Below are positions 5,378 to 5,741 of a stretch of 5,741 nt of DNA, piece by piece (position 1 is the first letter of the stretch; each line of letters begins with the position of its first letter). The DNA is from Candidatus Dormiibacterota bacterium (GTDB taxonomy: Bacteria > Chloroflexota > Dormibacteria > Aeolococcales > Bog-877). Location of the stretch: NCBI GenBank assembly GCA_003135035.1, contig PLDE01000082.1:1-5741 (forward strand), written 5' to 3'. Under the pieces are notes generated by a model, which ran no database searches, was not told the DNA's origin, and saw only the letters and a program-made list of their open reading frames with translations. Made by a program: the position numbers and the translations under genes.

Positions 5378-5566
5378 CTAGCGGACGCCTTCGCTGGAGG
5401 CGGGAACCGTGTGCCCGCAGTCGCCGCAGACATAGACCCGGCCCCGGCGGATCACCGAGCGCCCTCCGCTCAGGCTAACGGCCTGGTCCGGACCATCGAC
5501 CAGATGCCATGCGCTGGAACGCTGCCGGCAATGATCGCAGGTGTCAGGCGGGGGGTTGAAGAGCAT
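5378..5566 (-). CDS. Small double-CxxC (zinc-ribbon-like) protein, function unknown
   Basis: A 62-residue product with two cysteine pairs, CDHC (10-13) and VCGDCG (46-51), spaced 33 residues apart, plus a central basic stretch VIRRGRVYV (38-46). This is the pattern of a single zinc ribbon binding one metal ion. The segment between the pairs (WHLVDGPDQAVSL) could form the ribbon's strands. I cannot name a family. The ATG at 5566 lies 2 bp after the amidohydrolase stop, with GGCGGAG about ten bases upstream, so the genes look coupled; the stop is 24 bp before hemQ. The coding call rests on the paired cysteines and tight packing. It could act as a nucleic-acid-binding or metal-handling accessory protein, but nothing in the sequence decides this. 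Confidence 0.65.
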   Translation of the reverse strand: MLFNPPPDTCDHCRQRSSAWHLVDGPDQAVSLSGGRSVIRRGRVYVCGDCGHTVPASSEGVR

Positions 5567-5568
5567 GT

Positions 5569-5741
5569 TCAGCTGGCTCCGCCTTCGCCGAGATAGGCCA
5601 GGGCCGCGCGGGTCATCACCTCGACGCCGAGGGGCAGGCAGGTCTCATCGATGTCGAAGTCGGGGTGGTGGTGGGGCGCCGTGATCCCGCTCGACTGGTT
5701 GCCCGCCCCAAGGAGAAAGTAGCAACCGGGTACCAGACCTT
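5569..5741 (-). CDS. M20-family amidohydrolase, C-terminal end only
   Basis: Only the last 56 codons and the stop are in the window. The readable part contains VPGCYFLLGAGN followed by TAPHHHPDFDIDE and LPLGVEVMTRAALAYL. This matches the C-terminus of M20D amidohydrolases (N-acyl-amino-acid, hippurate or IAA-amino-acid hydrolases), where the triple-His segment supplies a metal ligand of the di-metal site and the following helix closes the catalytic domain. These enzymes hydrolyse N-acyl amino acids or related amides; the substrate cannot be told from this fragment. The frame is intact to TGA at 5569-5571, and the small CxxC gene begins 2 bp later. The 5' end lies beyond the right edge. Confidence 0.88.
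   Translation of the reverse strand, partial: GLVPGCYFLLGAGNQSSGITAPHHHPDFDIDETCLPLGVEVMTRAALAYLGEGGAS

Noticed and set aside
1..5741. CRISPR array, insertion sequence, tRNA/rRNA or toxin-antitoxin genes
   Set aside because: No regularly spaced repeats, no terminal inverted repeats or transposase motifs, no tRNA-like folds or rRNA sequence recognised, and no small gene pair with toxin-antitoxin character.

Overview
The window is a compact, high-GC bacterial segment. Every gene I can support lies on the minus strand, so transcription runs from high to low coordinates. A complete coenzyme F420 set (cofD-cofC-cofE), a flavin-dependent thymidylate synthase (ThyX) and a HemQ-type coproheme decarboxylase together point to an F420-producing Gram-positive-type lineage. 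Actinomycetota is most likely. The HemQ and ThyX core motifs do not look like the mycobacterial/corynebacterial versions I remember, so a deep-branching actinobacterial class or Chloroflexota cannot be excluded. No mobile element, CRISPR array, RNA gene or sign of recent transfer was seen.

Layout in transcription order. At the right edge (5741-5569) is the C-terminal end of an M20-family amidohydrolase. Next come a 62-residue double-CxxC protein (5566-5378), hemQ/chdC (5353-4589, GTG start) and thyX (4558-3770), all separated by 30 bp or less. A 150-bp gap follows. It holds a strong Shine-Dalgarno sequence, a weak promoter candidate and a 13-bp repeat of the erpA start region. Then come an A-type Fe-S carrier (erpA, 3619-3257), a four-helix membrane protein of unknown function (3229-2867), cofD (2808-1789), cofC (1792-1070), cofE (1080-292), and a MoaD-type sulfur-carrier gene that leaves the window at its left edge (265-1).

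How they fit together. CofC activates a three-carbon phospho-acid with GTP. CofD transfers it to the deazaflavin Fo. CofE adds glutamate to give F420. cofD/cofC overlap by 4 bp (ATGA) and cofC/cofE by 11 bp, so the three are almost certainly translated as one coupled unit. The neighbours are also cofactor genes: heme (HemQ), Fe-S (ErpA), molybdopterin (MoaD), plus FAD-dependent ThyX. The block reads as a cofactor and redox housekeeping neighbourhood.

No clearly undescribed system is present. The points most worth a second look are the MoaD frame running past its Gly-Gly terminus (possible MoaD-MoaE fusion), the one-domain CofE without the FbiB reductase domain, a one-residue expansion in the ThyX signature, two uncharacterised small genes, and the short repeat upstream of erpA.
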